From Rhizobacter sp. (GTDB lineage Bacteria > Pseudomonadota > Gammaproteobacteria > Burkholderiales > Burkholderiaceae_C), in the NCBI GenBank assembly GCA_025350965.1, contig JANXWV010000121.1:1-48791 (forward strand): 48,791 nucleotides of DNA, read 5' to 3'. Of the stretch, positions 19,084-32,297 are shown in pieces. Under the pieces are notes generated by a model. That model worked only from the letters and a program-made list of their open reading frames with translations, did no database searches and was not told the DNA's origin. How positions within the stretch are numbered: position 1 is the stretch's first letter; each line of letters begins with the position of its first letter. A program made the translations under genes and the position numbers.

Positions 19084-19734
19084 ATGGTCGACTTCTCGCT
19101 CTGGGACATCTTCCGCAACCTGCTGCTGGCGGCGCGCTGGACGGTGTCGCTCTCGCTGATCGCGTTCATCGGCGGCGGCGTGGTGGGGCTGGCGCTGCTC
19201 GTGGCGCGCATCGCCAAACTGCGCGGCGCCGAGCCGCTGGTCGGCGGTTACGTGCAGCTGTTCCAGGGCACGCCGCTGCTGATGCAGCTGTTCCTCGCGT
19301 ACTTCGGCCTGGCGCTGTTCGGCATCAACGTGTCGCCCTGGGTGGCGGCCGCGCTGGCGCTCACGTTCTATACCAGCGCCTTCCTGACCGAGATCTGGCG
19401 CGGCTGTGTGAACGCCGTCAACAAGGGGCAGTGGGAAGCGTCGTCGGCGCTGGCCATGAGCCTGCGCGAGCAACTGCGGCACGTCATCGGCCCGCAGGCG
19501 CTGCGGGTTGCGGTGCCGCCGACGGTGGGCTTTCTGGTGCAGGTGATCAAGGGCACAGCGCTCGCGTCGGTGATCGGCTTCATCGAGCTGACCAAGGCCG
19601 CGACGATGATCACCAATGCCACGTTCAGGCCCTTCACGGTCTACGCCTGCGTGGCCCTGATGTACTTCGTGTTGTGCTTCCCCATCTCGGCGTGGAGCAA
19701 GTCTCTGGAGAAGAAGCTGCATGGCCACCGCTGA
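19084..19734 (+). CDS. Polar amino-acid ABC transporter permease, second subunit
   Basis: Inner-membrane permease of 216 aa. It has the partner version of the family motif, GGYVQLFQGTPLLMQLFLAYFG, and the coupling loop EASSALAMSLREQLRHVIGP. Helices fill the N-terminal 60 residues and the C-terminal third. The last 14 nt overlap the start of the ATPase gene, so expression is tightly coupled. Confidence 0.95.
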   Translation: MVDFSLWDIFRNLLLAARWTVSLSLIAFIGGGVVGLALLVARIAKLRGAEPLVGGYVQLFQGTPLLMQLFLAYFGLALFGINVSPWVAAALALTFYTSAFLTEIWRGCVNAVNKGQWEASSALAMSLREQLRHVIGPQALRVAVPPTVGFLVQVIKGTALASVIGFIELTKAATMITNATFRPFTVYACVALMYFVLCFPISAWSKSLEKKLHGHR

Positions 19735-20467
19735 AGGCATTGTCGAGATCAAGGGCCTGCGCAAGCGCTTCGGCACGAACGAGGTGTTGAAGGGCATCGA
19801 CCTGTCGGTCAAGCAGGGCGAAGTCATCGCCATCATCGGCAAGAGCGGCTCGGGCAAGAGCACGCTGCTGCGCTGCATCAACGGGCTGGAGCAGTTCAAC
19901 GAGGGCTCGCTCACGGTCGACGGCAACCCGCTGCTCCACGGCGACAAGGCTGCGATGCGCACCCTGCGCCAGCGCGTGGGCATGATCTTTCAGGGTTTCA
20001 ACCTGTTTCCCCACTTGAGCGTGGGGCGCAACGTGATGCTGGCGCCCACGCTGGTGAAGAAGCGCGACACGGCGGCCGCCACCGAGCAGGCAAGGGCGCT
20101 GCTGGCCCGCGTCGGCCTGGCCGAGAAGTTCGACGCGCGGCCCGATGAACTGTCGGGTGGCCAGCAGCAACGCGTGGCCATCGCGCGCGCGCTGGCCATG
20201 GAGCCGGCCGTGCTGCTGTGCGACGAGATCACCTCCGCGCTCGACCCCGAACTGGTGGGCGAGGTGCTGCGCGTGGTGGAGTCGCTGGCCGTCGAAGGCA
20301 TGACGCTGATGATGGTCACGCACGAGATGAGCTTCGCGCGCAAGGTGTCGGACCGGCTGGTGTTCATGCATGCTGGGCGCATTCACGAGATCGGGCCGCC
20401 GGAGCAGATCTTCAGCAACCCGCAGACGCCGGAGTTGCGCCAGTTTCTTTCATCGATCACCGATTGA
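19721..20467 (+). CDS. Polar amino-acid ABC transporter ATP-binding protein (GlnQ/HisP type)
   Basis: Cytoplasmic ATPase of 248 aa. Walker [10 protein letters not shown] (about residues 41-49), Q-loop [13 protein letters not shown], signature [16 protein letters not shown], Walker [15 protein letters not shown] and H-loop [10 protein letters not shown] are complete. Length is typical, with no regulatory C-terminal domain. It closes the four-gene operon and ends 66 nt before the convergent kinase gene, with a hairpin in between. Confidence 0.96.
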   Translation: MATAEGIVEIKGLRKRFGTNEVLKGIDLSVKQGEVIAIIGKSGSGKSTLLRCINGLEQFNEGSLTVDGNPLLHGDKAAMRTLRQRVGMIFQGFNLFPHLSVGRNVMLAPTLVKKRDTAAATEQARALLARVGLAEKFDARPDELSGGQQQRVAIARALAMEPAVLLCDEITSALDPELVGEVLRVVESLAVEGMTLMMVTHEMSFARKVSDRLVFMHAGRIHEIGPPEQIFSNPQTPELRQFLSSITD

Positions 20468-20473
20468 CGCGAT

Positions 20474-20489
20474 GGCGGCGCAAGCCGCC
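20474..20489. terminator. Hairpin between convergent ABC ATPase and Ser/Thr kinase genes
   Basis: GGCGGC-GCAA-GCCGCC is a perfect 6-bp stem closed by a GNRA-type GCAA tetraloop, starting 7 nt after the ATPase stop. No T-run follows, so it may act as a Rho-assisted or 3'-stabilising structure rather than a classical terminator. It could serve both strands. Confidence 0.4.
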
Positions 20490-20533
20490 GGGCGCCGGCT
20501 TCAGCCGCTACCTTTGCGCGGCAGCGCCCGCCG

Positions 20534-22567
20534 CTACTGCCCGCCCGTGCGGTTGCGCTTGATCTCCATCAGCCGTGCGCACTCGGGCTGGTCGCGGAAG
20601 CGCGGGTTCTCGCACTCACGCTCCATGCACAAGGCCATCGCGATGAACACGCGCGAGCCGCAAGCTTCACGCGCGCTCGACGGCGCGGCGCCAATCGGGA
20701 ACGGCAGCTGGCGCACTGGCGGCGGTGCGTCGCGCCCGGTGGTCATGCCGCGCGGCATGACGTCTTCGCTGGTGCCTTCGTTGCCAGCCGCGGTGGCGCT
20801 GTCGAGAACCCGGGCGGGCACGGGCCGCAGTTTGAGCCGGGCCACCGCACTGGCCGGCGCAGACGCGCCGATCACGGCCATGGCCGCCTTGGCACTGCCA
20901 TCGGAGCGGGCCGCCTTGGCGCCATCAGTGGCCACTGCTGCCGCTTGCAGCGCCCCACTGCTCGCCGGCAAGACAGGTGCCATCGACACCACTGCCGATG
21001 CCGCGACGGGTACTGCGGGCGCGGCCGCCGTTGCCACTGCCGGGGCCGTGCTGACCTCGGTCACGGCCGGGGCAGTGCTGGCTCCGGTCACTGCCGCCAA
21101 GGGCGCGGCCGTGGGAGCAGCCGTGGGAGCAGCCAAAGGTGCGGCCAACGCAGCACTCGCGCTGCTGGCCGCCTGATCGGCGACGAGCGCCGGCCGCGAG
21201 CCGCCGAGCACGCCGACGAACTGCCACAGCACGACCGCAGCAAGCACCGCCAGGGCTGCCACGGCGCCGAACACCACGCCGCGCCGCCTGGGCGCGGCAG
21301 ACGGGTTTGCGCGCGGCACACCGGCGCCCGGGGACGTTGCTGACGGTGGCGCAGCGGGCGGCAACACGGGCGGCGCGCCGGCGGCGACCGGGCTCGGCTG
21401 CGCTGGGGCACGCACCGCCAAGGGCGGCGGCGCCGTGCCCGCCATCGGCGTCCAGGCGGTCTGTTCGAACGCCGTCTGAACGCGGGTCGGGGCAGCGTTG
21501 CGGCCATCGACCAGCAGCGTCTGCTGGAAGGTCGGCTCGATGCGCGTTTCGCCGAAAGGCGCAGCGTCGGCCAAGGGCATCGGCGCGGAGTCGCCGGGCA
21601 GCGTGATGCCCGCCCGGCTGTTGCCCGCAAGCGATGGCACGGCCATCTGCCCGCTCAATGCGGCGCGCACGCTGGCCACGTTCTGCGGCCGCTCCAGCGG
21701 CCGCACGCCGAGCATCCAGGCCACCACCGACATGAAGTGCGCAGACACCCCAGGCGCCACGCGGTGCTCGATCTGCTCGGCATCGCTCTGCACCGCACGC
21801 GCCGTGGCCGGAGCCGGCGGCGCGCCGAACAGCAAGTAGTGCACGACCGCGCCGAGCGCATACACGTCGGTCCACGGGCCCTGGCGCATCGCCGTCATGT
21901 CGGCGTACTGTTCGATGGGCGCGTAGCTGGGCTTGAGGATCGCCGTGAGCGACTGCGTTCGGTCGCTGATCACACGGCGTGCGGCGCCGAAGTCGAGCAG
22001 GATCGGCGCACCTTCAGGTGGCAGCAGGATGTTGTCGGGCGCGATGTCGCGGTGGAACACGCCTTCGCGGTGCAACTGGTCCAGCGCGTCGAGCATGGGA
22101 TCGAGCACGCTGCGGATCCAGGCCTCGTCGGGCGCCTGGGCCATGGCGCGCCGCGCGTCGCGCAGCGTCACGCCTTGGAGGTAGGGCATGACCATGTAGG
22201 CCGTCGCGTTGTCTTCCCAGAAACGGTAGACCTTGACGAGCGACGGATGGTCGAAGCGCGCCAGCAAACGCGCCTCGTTCACGAACGAACGCAGCCCGAT
22301 GGCGTAGGTCTCGGCGAACGACCCGGAGCGAATGGTCACGGCGGGCCCGGCGCCACGCGATGCCAGCGATGCTGGCATGTATTCTTTCAACGCCACCTGC
22401 CGTTCGAGCGAATGGTCCTGCGCGAGGTAGACGATGCCGAAGCCGCCAACACCCAGCACGCGCACGATCTCGAACTCACCGAAGCGGGTGCCGGGGGGCA
22501 GCGCGTCGTGATCGGCGAACGGTGCTGCCGGGGCGGGCGGGCGGGGTGCGGGCAAGTCGTTGCTCAT
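20534..22567 (-). CDS. Membrane-anchored Ser/Thr protein kinase (Hanks type) with Ala/Pro linker and Cys-containing C-terminus
   Basis: Protein of 677 aa. The kinase domain spans about residues 28-300: glycine loop GVGGFGIVY, ATP lysine in VALKEY, catalytic loop HRDIAPDNILL, DFGAAR, and substrate loop KPSYAPIEQY. A Pro/Ala-rich stretch follows, then one membrane helix at about residues 440-460 (VVFGAVAALAVLAAVVLW). After that comes a long extracytoplasmic Ala/Thr/Pro linker and a compact end with four cysteines (REACGSRVF, ALCMERECE, PECARL). Start ATG 22567 is preferred; a TTG at 22600 would add 11 residues. Substrates unknown; no phosphatase or FHA partner lies nearby. Confidence 0.92.
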   Translation of the reverse strand: MSNDLPAPRPPAPAAPFADHDALPPGTRFGEFEIVRVLGVGGFGIVYLAQDHSLERQVALKEYMPASLASRGAGPAVTIRSGSFAETYAIGLRSFVNEARLLARFDHPSLVKVYRFWEDNATAYMVMPYLQGVTLRDARRAMAQAPDEAWIRSVLDPMLDALDQLHREGVFHRDIAPDNILLPPEGAPILLDFGAARRVISDRTQSLTAILKPSYAPIEQYADMTAMRQGPWTDVYALGAVVHYLLFGAPPAPATARAVQSDAEQIEHRVAPGVSAHFMSVVAWMLGVRPLERPQNVASVRAALSGQMAVPSLAGNSRAGITLPGDSAPMPLADAAPFGETRIEPTFQQTLLVDGRNAAPTRVQTAFEQTAWTPMAGTAPPPLAVRAPAQPSPVAAGAPPVLPPAAPPSATSPGAGVPRANPSAAPRRRGVVFGAVAALAVLAAVVLWQFVGVLGGSRPALVADQAASSASAALAAPLAAPTAAPTAAPLAAVTGASTAPAVTEVSTAPAVATAAAPAVPVAASAVVSMAPVLPASSGALQAAAVATDGAKAARSDGSAKAAMAVIGASAPASAVARLKLRPVPARVLDSATAAGNEGTSEDVMPRGMTTGRDAPPPVRQLPFPIGAAPSSAREACGSRVFIAMALCMERECENPRFRDQPECARLMEIKRNRTGGQ

Positions 22568-22682
22568 CGGCTGAAGTGCAACCAGAAGTACAGCCGGCAA
22601 GCTTACCCCACCACCTTGCGCGGGGGCTCCCCTCTGTTGAGGGTGGACGCGAGGTCTTCACCCCAGCGCAGTGTCGGCAACT
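22568..22682. other. 115-bp gap upstream of the kinase gene
   Basis: Contains the short hairpin CCCTC-TGTT-GAGGG (22630-22643), a possible weak terminator for the lipoprotein gene at 22683. No clear promoter for the kinase is visible. Confidence 0.3.
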
Positions 22683-23588
22683 TCAGGGCCGGGTCACTCG
22701 GTACAGCACATATTGGGACGCTTCAAGTCGGTGGTAATAGAGCGACTTCTCGTCCGGCGACAAGGTCGGCCCTTCTGCCAGGCCGTCGATGCTCGCCACC
22801 CGTTGCGGCGGGCCGAAGGGCAATGTGGTCGCGGTGCGCGTCGCGGTGTAGATTGATGGCGTGCCGTTGTCGACACGGTTGAAGAAGATCTCGAGCCCCG
22901 ACTTGGAAACCGTCGGCGCGTAGGCCACGTTGCCGGAGTTCACCTGCTGCATGATCTGATCGCTGTTGGTGGCGCGTACGAAGCCCGTTCCCTGGCGCTC
23001 GAAGAGCACGATGTTGGCTGCAAGTGGTGCACTGAGGAATACGAACAGGCCCTCGGCAACGTACAGCTGGTTGCCGTCAGGGCTGATCGAGGCGTCGAAA
23101 TCCAGCATGGCAATGCTGTTCGGTGCGATGCCTTGAACCAGCTCCACACCTGTCAGGGCGCCATCGGCAAACTGCCCGCGGTACACGCTGGCCTGGGTGG
23201 CGGCGGCCGTGCGCAGCGAGATGAAGTAGAGAACCCCGTTGCGGTCCATCGACGGCACACCGTCGAGCGCGCCGGAGTTTGCACCCCTGATCGGCCCTCG
23301 GTACTGGTACGTCAGGTCGTCAACGCGCTCGGCATAGCGCAGATTGGTGTTGGTGTCGGCGGCGTTCGAGTTGTTGAAGAAGATGTACCGCCCGTCCGGG
23401 CTGACGAAGGGCTCCATCGCACTGTCGGTGTAGCCGAGCAAGGTCACGCGCTTGGGTTGAGTGAAGGCGGCGGGCGATGTCGGGCTGGGTGCAACGACCG
23501 CGGCGGCGAGGGTCGTGTCGCTGCTTCCCCCACACGCGGTCAGTGCCGTCGCAGCCACTGCCAAGCCGAGTTGATGCCAGAGTTTCAT
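22683..23588 (-). CDS. Lipoprotein with PD40/TolB-like beta-propeller repeats
   Basis: Exported protein of 301 aa. The signal MKLWHQLGLAVAATALTAC ends in lipobox cysteine 19 followed by GGSS. The mature chain contains repeats of the type FVSPDGRYIFFNN, ISPDGNQLYVAE, VSKSGLEIFFNR and LSPDEKSLYYHR, which are the WD40-like (PD40) blades seen in TolB. It is a probable cell-surface or periplasmic sensor or scaffold of unknown function. A GTG at 23597 is an alternative start. It is divergent from argG across 192 bp. Confidence 0.85.
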   Translation of the reverse strand: MKLWHQLGLAVAATALTACGGSSDTTLAAAVVAPSPTSPAAFTQPKRVTLLGYTDSAMEPFVSPDGRYIFFNNSNAADTNTNLRYAERVDDLTYQYRGPIRGANSGALDGVPSMDRNGVLYFISLRTAAATQASVYRGQFADGALTGVELVQGIAPNSIAMLDFDASISPDGNQLYVAEGLFVFLSAPLAANIVLFERQGTGFVRATNSDQIMQQVNSGNVAYAPTVSKSGLEIFFNRVDNGTPSIYTATRTATTLPFGPPQRVASIDGLAEGPTLSPDEKSLYYHRLEASQYVLYRVTRP

Positions 23589-23722
23589 GAGAGCCACGAT
23601 GTGATTGAGTACATCGCTCGATGATAGGGACGAAGTCTGCGCTAGCGTGGCGGACAGTCACCTGACCGCGTGTAGTCCCCAGACCACAGCCGCCAGCCGG
23701 CTCGCTGGTTTGGACGGGCAGC

Positions 23723-25130
<1,408 letters not shown>

Positions 25131-25194
25131 CCGCAGCCTGGGTGGCTCGCCCTCGCGTCAGCGCGCGTCACGTTGAGCCCGTAGACTCAAGCCA

Positions 25195-25524
25195 ATGCGC
25201 CTGCCTTCACCCTGGAACCTGAACACGCTGCTGGCGCGCGGCGTGCTCGCGCTGTTGCTGCTGTTCGCGCAGCACCAGGCAGCCACGCACTGGCTTTCGC
25301 ACACGGCGGAGTCCAAGTTCGCCAAGCACGGCGGTTCCAGCCCTGCCGAACATTGCGATGAATGCCTGGCGCTGGGCGCGCTGGGCACGGCAGCCACCGC
25401 CGCCCCTCCGGCCATGCCGGTGTGTGGCGTGCAACACGTGCTTGTTGCGCTGCCCGTGCCCGCCTGCACGCCGGCGGCGCTGTCGCTGGCCTACCGTTCC
25501 CGGGCGCCGCCGACCCTGTCCTGA
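25195..25524 (+). CDS. Small exported His/Cys-containing protein (DUF2946-like)
   Basis: Predicted 109-aa protein with an N-terminal hydrophobic segment (about residues 12-27) and a histidine/cysteine patch: HTAESKFAKH, then AEHCDECLALGALG, and a later CGVQH. This layout resembles DUF2946 proteins that sit beside TonB receptors or copper genes. It lies 64 bp upstream of the TonB receptor on the same strand. A role in metal handling at the periplasm is inference. It could also be a short unrelated membrane protein. Confidence 0.6.
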   Translation: MRLPSPWNLNTLLARGVLALLLLFAQHQAATHWLSHTAESKFAKHGGSSPAEHCDECLALGALGTAATAAPPAMPVCGVQHVLVALPVPACTPAALSLAYRSRAPPTLS

Positions 25525-25588
25525 GCCCAGCCACGCCACGCGCGCTGCCCTGCACGCGCGCGCCGACCCGCTCTTCGACAGGATCACC

Positions 25589-27745
25589 ATGTTCAAATTT
25601 CTCGCCCTGGCGAGCGCCATTGCGCTCGCCTTTCAGTGCGCCGTCGCCCACGCCGCCGACACCGCACCGACCCCGCCCGCCCCCAGCGCATCCAACGCAG
25701 GCGTCACCCAGCTCGCGCCGGTCGAAGTCAAGGCCCAGCGCGACCGGCTCGACGCCGCGCGCAGCTCGCTCTCGCCAGAGACCGGCAGCACCGTCTACCG
25801 CTTCGACAAGACCGACATCGGCAACCTGCCACTGGGTGACGCCACACCGCTGAACCAGGTGCTGTTGCGCGCCCCCGGCGTGGTGGGCGATTCGTACGGC
25901 CAGTTGCACGTGCGCGGCGACCACGCGAACCTGCAGTACCGCATCAATGGCGTCGTGATTCCCGAAGCCATCAGCGGCTTCGGCCAGGCACTCGACACGC
26001 GTTTCGCCGATCAGGTGAACGTGCTGACCGGTGCGCTGCCAGCGCAGTACGGCTACCGCACGGCGGGTGTCGTCGACATCACGACGAAAGGGGCCGACCT
26101 CGACAACGCCGGCAGCGTCGACTTCAGCATCGGCTCTCGCGGCCACCGCGAGGCGAGCCTGAACATCGGCGGCACCCGCGGCAACCTGCAGTACTTCCTG
26201 ACCGGCTCGCTTCTGCGCAACGACATCGGCGTCGAAAACCCCACGCCCGACAAGAATGCGCTGCACGACAACACCCGCCAGGGCAAAGGCTTCGCTTACC
26301 TGAGCTATCTGCTCGGCAGCGACAGCCGCCTGAGCCTGATGCTCGGCAAGTCGACCAGCCGTTTCCAGATTCCTGACGTGTCGGGTGAGTCACCCAGCTT
26401 CACGCTGGCCGGTGCAGCGCCTCTTGCATCGGACAGCCTCGACGCGAACCAGCGCGAGCGCAACAGCTTTCAGGTGCTGACATTCCAGTCGAGCGCGGCG
26501 CCCGGCACCGACTACCAGGTCTCGGTGTTCCGCCGCGTGACCGACCTGCGCTACCAGCCGGACCCGGTGGGCGACCTCACCTACAACGGCGTGGCGGCCG
26601 ACGTGTTTCGCAGCAACACGGCGGTGGGCGTTCAGGCCGACATGAGCACGAAGCTCGGCGCGCAGCACACCCTGCGCGCCGGTTTGTTCGCGCAGCGCGA
26701 GCGCGGCAGCGTCGACAACAACTCGCTCGTGTTCCCGGCCGATGCCAATGGCAACCAGACCAGCGACACACCACTGCAAATCACCGACAACGCGAGCGTC
26801 GGCGGCCACCTGTTCGGCGTGTACGTGCAAGACGAATGGCAGCCGACGAAGGAACTCACGGTGAACTACGGCCTGCGCTACGACAAGGTGAACACCGTCG
26901 CGTCCGAGTCGCAGTGGAGCCCGCGCATCGGCCTGGTCTACCAGCTCGGCGACGCGACCCGCGTGCACGCCGGCTATGCGCGCTACTTCACGCCACCGCC
27001 GACCGAGAAGATCGACACCACCTCGGTGCAGAAGTTCTTGGGCACCACGAACGCACTGCCGTCGGATGCGAACACGGCCGTGCAATCGGAGCGCTCGCAC
27101 TACTTCGATCTCGGCGTGTCGCACCAGCTCACGGCGGCACTCACGTTCGGCGCTGATGCCTACTTCCGCCAGGTGAGCCACCTTCAGGACGAAGGCCAGT
27201 TCGGCAACGCGCTGATCTACTCGGCGTTCAACTTCGAACGCGGCCGCATCTACGGGCTCGAACTGTCGGCCTCGTACAAGGACCCGAAGAGTCCGCGCCT
27301 GTCGGCCTATGCGAACCTGGGGTTCACGTCGGCGCGCGGCAAGGGCATCGAGACCGGGCAGTTCAACTTCGACGACACCGAGCTGGCCTACATCCAGAAC
27401 CACTGGGTGCACCTGGATCACGAGCAAACCGTGGTGGCCTCGGCCGGCGCGTCCTACCGGCTGGCGGGCGGCACGACGCTCGGCGGCGACGTGCTCTACG
27501 GCAGCGGCCTGCGCAAGGGCTTCGCCAACACCGAGCACCTGCCCGGCTTCACGCAGGTCAACGCCTCGGCCATGCACAGCTTCGCGCTCGGCGGCTTCGG
27601 CAAGCTGGACGCGCGGCTGTCGGTCATCAACCTGTTCGACCGCAGCTACCAGCTGCGCGACGGCAGCGGCATCGGCGTGGGCGCGCCGCAATACGCGCCG
27701 CGCCGCGCCGTCTACCTGGCGCTGAGCAAGCCGTTCACGTTCTGA
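25589..27745 (+). CDS. TonB-dependent outer-membrane receptor
   Basis: Outer-membrane beta-barrel of 718 aa for TonB-driven uptake. The signal peptide is residues 1-22 (MFKFLALASAIALAFQCAVAHA). A TonB-box-like APVEVKAQR follows, then the plug domain, with LRAPGVVGDSYGQLHVRGDHANLQYRI-type sequence and a VVDITTKG segment ending the plug. The barrel closes with a C-terminal aromatic: KPFTF. AGGA precedes the ATG, which I chose over the upstream frame extension. Substrate unknown; the adjacent DUF2946-like gene hints at a metal complex. Confidence 0.95.
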   Translation: MFKFLALASAIALAFQCAVAHAADTAPTPPAPSASNAGVTQLAPVEVKAQRDRLDAARSSLSPETGSTVYRFDKTDIGNLPLGDATPLNQVLLRAPGVVGDSYGQLHVRGDHANLQYRINGVVIPEAISGFGQALDTRFADQVNVLTGALPAQYGYRTAGVVDITTKGADLDNAGSVDFSIGSRGHREASLNIGGTRGNLQYFLTGSLLRNDIGVENPTPDKNALHDNTRQGKGFAYLSYLLGSDSRLSLMLGKSTSRFQIPDVSGESPSFTLAGAAPLASDSLDANQRERNSFQVLTFQSSAAPGTDYQVSVFRRVTDLRYQPDPVGDLTYNGVAADVFRSNTAVGVQADMSTKLGAQHTLRAGLFAQRERGSVDNNSLVFPADANGNQTSDTPLQITDNASVGGHLFGVYVQDEWQPTKELTVNYGLRYDKVNTVASESQWSPRIGLVYQLGDATRVHAGYARYFTPPPTEKIDTTSVQKFLGTTNALPSDANTAVQSERSHYFDLGVSHQLTAALTFGADAYFRQVSHLQDEGQFGNALIYSAFNFERGRIYGLELSASYKDPKSPRLSAYANLGFTSARGKGIETGQFNFDDTELAYIQNHWVHLDHEQTVVASAGASYRLAGGTTLGGDVLYGSGLRKGFANTEHLPGFTQVNASAMHSFALGGFGKLDARLSVINLFDRSYQLRDGSGIGVGAPQYAPRRAVYLALSKPFTF

Positions 27746-27790
27746 TGCGGGCCGCCGGCAGGCGTGAACCTGCGTGCGAAAATCTTGCTG

Positions 27791-28314
27791 ATGAACGCCT
27801 CGACCCCGACACGCCGCAGGCTGCTCGGCGCGGCCGGCAGCGGCCTGGCGCTGTGGCCGCTGACCAGCTGGCCGCTCGATGCACCCGGCTCGACCAGCGC
27901 GCCGGTGATCCTCACGATCACCGGCGCCATCCGCCAGCGCAATGACCGAGACGCCGCCACCTTCGACCTGCCCCGGCTCGAAGCCCTGCCGCGCAGCAGC
28001 TTCTCGACCCGCACACCGTGGTACCCGCAGCCGCGCAAGTTCACCGGCGTGCTGGTGCGCGACCTGCTCGCCGCCGTCGGCGCCACCGGCACGACCCTCA
28101 TCGCCACGGCGCTGAACGACTACCGAGTCAGCATCCCGGCCGACGACCTGGCCCGCAACGGCGCGCTGCTGGCGTACTGGCTCGACGACAAACCGATGGC
28201 AGTGCGCGACAAGGGGCCGCTGGTGATCATCTACCCGTTCGACGAGCGGCCCGAGCTGCGCACGGCCGTGCACTACAGCCGCGCCATCTGGCAACTGCGC
28301 AGCCTCGAAGCCCA

Positions 28315-28318
<4 letters not shown>
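27791..28318 (+). CDS. Exported SUOX-fold (molybdopterin-binding-like) protein without cysteines; PruR-like pterin-binding protein
   Basis: Exported protein of 175 aa with a Tat-like start, TPTRRRLLGAAGSG. The rest resembles the small COG3915/SUOX fold: VILTITGAI, SFSTRTPWYPQPRKFTGVLVRDLL and KDxGPLVIIYPFD-type sequence. There is no cysteine anywhere, so the thiolate ligand that holds molybdenum in sulfite-oxidase enzymes is missing. A sensory role fits better: Agrobacterium PruR, which has this fold, binds pterins in the periplasm and controls a membrane regulator. Here the stop overlaps the start of a membrane sensor kinase by ATGA, as expected for such a pair. An earlier GTG at 27764 is possible. 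Confidence 0.72.
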
Positions 28319-30591
<2,273 letters not shown>

Positions 30592-30614
30592 GCGCCTGCC
30601 ACCGACATGCGTTT

Positions 30615-30650
30615 GATCGCCTCACACTTGCGATCAGGCGGGTGCCGCCT
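30615..30650. terminator. Two adjacent hairpins between the sensor kinase and murB
   Basis: GATCGC-(9 nt)-GCGATC (30615-30635) is directly followed by AGGCGG-GTG-CCGCCT (30636-30650). Both stems are perfect and the pair starts 24 nt after the kinase stop, in a 153-bp gap between convergent genes. It is a likely transcription end for one or both strands, though without a T-run. Confidence 0.4.
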
Positions 30651-30744
30651 GCCGCGACGCTCGACATGCCAAGGCCGTGGAATTCGGCCGATACCCGAAC
30701 GGCAGTGGCGCCCGTTCCCCTGCGATTGTTGAAAGCAGCCCGCG

Positions 30745-31761
30745 CTACACCACCACCGGCTCCGACTCCAACCGGATGCCGAAGCGCCCATACACGCTTT
30801 CCTGGATCGCGCGCGCCAGCAGCATCACCTCGGAGCCGATGGCGCCGCCCCGGTTCACCAGCACCAGCGCCTGCTTCTCGTAGACACCCGCGTTGCCGAC
30901 CGTCTTGCCCTTCCAGCCGCAGGCGTCGATCATCCAGCCCGCCGCGAGTTTCACGCTGCCGTCGGGCAGCGGGTAGTGCACGATCTCGGGGTCGCGGCCG
31001 ATGATGTCGCGGCACTGCTCGATGGTCACCACCGGGTTCTTGAAGAAGCTGCCGGCATTGCCGATCAGCGCCGGGTCAGGCAGCTTGGCTCGGCGGATCG
31101 CGCAGACCCAGTCGAACACCTGCTGTGCGCTCGGTGCGGTGATGCCGGTCTCTGCCATGCGGCGTTCGAGTTCCAGGTAGCCGAGCACCGGCTGCCACGG
31201 CTTGGGCAGGCAAAAGCGCACCCGCGTGATCACGCTGCGGCCGGCCAGCAAGTGCTTGAACACGCTGTCGCGGTAGCCGAAGGCGCACACGCCCGAGTGC
31301 AGCGTCACGCTGCGGCCGGTGACCAGGTCAACGGCGTCAAGCGAGTCGAAGCGGTCTTTCAGCTCGACGCCGTAGGCGCCGATGTTCTGCACCGGCGCCG
31401 CCCCCACGGTACCGGGGATGAGCGCCAGGTTCTCCAGCCCCGGCCAGCCGTTCGCGAGCGTGTACGCCACGAACTCGTGCCAGCCCACGCCGGCGCCGGC
31501 CTCGACGACCCAGGCGTCGGCGCGTTCTTCGACGAGCCGCATGCCCGGCACCTCGATCTTCAGCACCACCTGGGGCATGTCGCGCGTGAGGATGATGTTG
31601 CTGCCGCCGCCGAGCACGAACTTCGGCGCACGGCCGAGCTTCGGGTGGTCGACCACCCGGGTCACGTCGGCATCGCTTGCGATGCGCACAAGCGTGTGCG
31701 CCACCGCCGGAAGGTGGAAGGTGTTGAACGGCTTGAGGCTCACGCCCGACTCGATTTGCAT
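30745..31761 (-). CDS. murB: UDP-N-acetylenolpyruvoylglucosamine reductase
   Basis: FAD/NADPH enzyme of peptidoglycan precursor synthesis, 338 aa. The FAD-binding motifs are [12 protein letters not shown] and [19 protein letters not shown]. The type I (E. coli-like) features YGVELKDRF and [11 protein letters not shown] are present, as is the catalytic serine motif [13 protein letters not shown]. Start [15 protein letters not shown] matches the family N-terminus. It is divergent from yajQ across only 42 bp, in which TTGACA is found on the murB strand. Confidence 0.97.
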   Translation of the reverse strand: MQIESGVSLKPFNTFHLPAVAHTLVRIASDADVTRVVDHPKLGRAPKFVLGGGSNIILTRDMPQVVLKIEVPGMRLVEERADAWVVEAGAGVGWHEFVAYTLANGWPGLENLALIPGTVGAAPVQNIGAYGVELKDRFDSLDAVDLVTGRSVTLHSGVCAFGYRDSVFKHLLAGRSVITRVRFCLPKPWQPVLGYLELERRMAETGITAPSAQQVFDWVCAIRRAKLPDPALIGNAGSFFKNPVVTIEQCRDIIGRDPEIVHYPLPDGSVKLAAGWMIDACGWKGKTVGNAGVYEKQALVLVNRGGAIGSEVMLLARAIQESVYGRFGIRLESEPVVV

Positions 31762-31803
31762 GGGACAATTTTCAACCTTTTCATGTGTCAACAGGACGAC
31801 CCC

Positions 31804-32292
31804 ATGCCCAGCTTCGACACCGTGCTCGAACCCAACCTCGTCGAGCTGCGCAACGCCATCGACCAGACCGCCAAGGAAATCGGAACCCGCTTCGACTTCA
31901 AGGGCTCGTCGGCGAAGGCCGAGTTGAAGGAAAAAGAGATCACCGTCTGGGCCGACAGCGACTTCCAGATCGGCCAGGTCATGGACGTGCTGATCGCCAA
32001 ACTCACGAAGCGCGGTGTCGACATCCGCTTCCTCGACCGCAGCGCCAAGATCGAGAAGATCGGCGGCGACAAGGTCAAGCAGCTCATCGTGGTGAAGAAC
32101 GGCATCGACGCCGACACCGCGAAGAAGATCCAGAACGCGGTCAAGCAAAGCAAGATCAAGGTGCAGGCCGCGATCCAGGGCGACACGGTCCGCGTGACCG
32201 GCACGAAGCGCGACGACCTGCAGGCCGCGATGGCGCTGGTGCGCAAGGAAATTCCCGACGCGCCGCTGTCGTTCAACAACTTCCGCGACTGA
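31804..32292 (+). CDS. yajQ: YajQ-family nucleotide-binding protein
   Basis: Cytosolic protein of 162 aa with two RRM-like halves. Family hallmarks are [29 protein letters not shown] and the C-terminal PLSFNNFRD. YajQ binds nucleotides, and some members (Xanthomonas) bind c-di-GMP with a transcription partner. AGGA precedes the ATG at seven bases. It is followed after 5 nt by the retropepsin gene. Confidence 0.96.
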   Translation: MPSFDTVLEPNLVELRNAIDQTAKEIGTRFDFKGSSAKAELKEKEITVWADSDFQIGQVMDVLIAKLTKRGVDIRFLDRSAKIEKIGGDKVKQLIVVKNGIDADTAKKIQNAVKQSKIKVQAAIQGDTVRVTGTKRDDLQAAMALVRKEIPDAPLSFNNFRD

Positions 32293-32297
32293 ACGCG

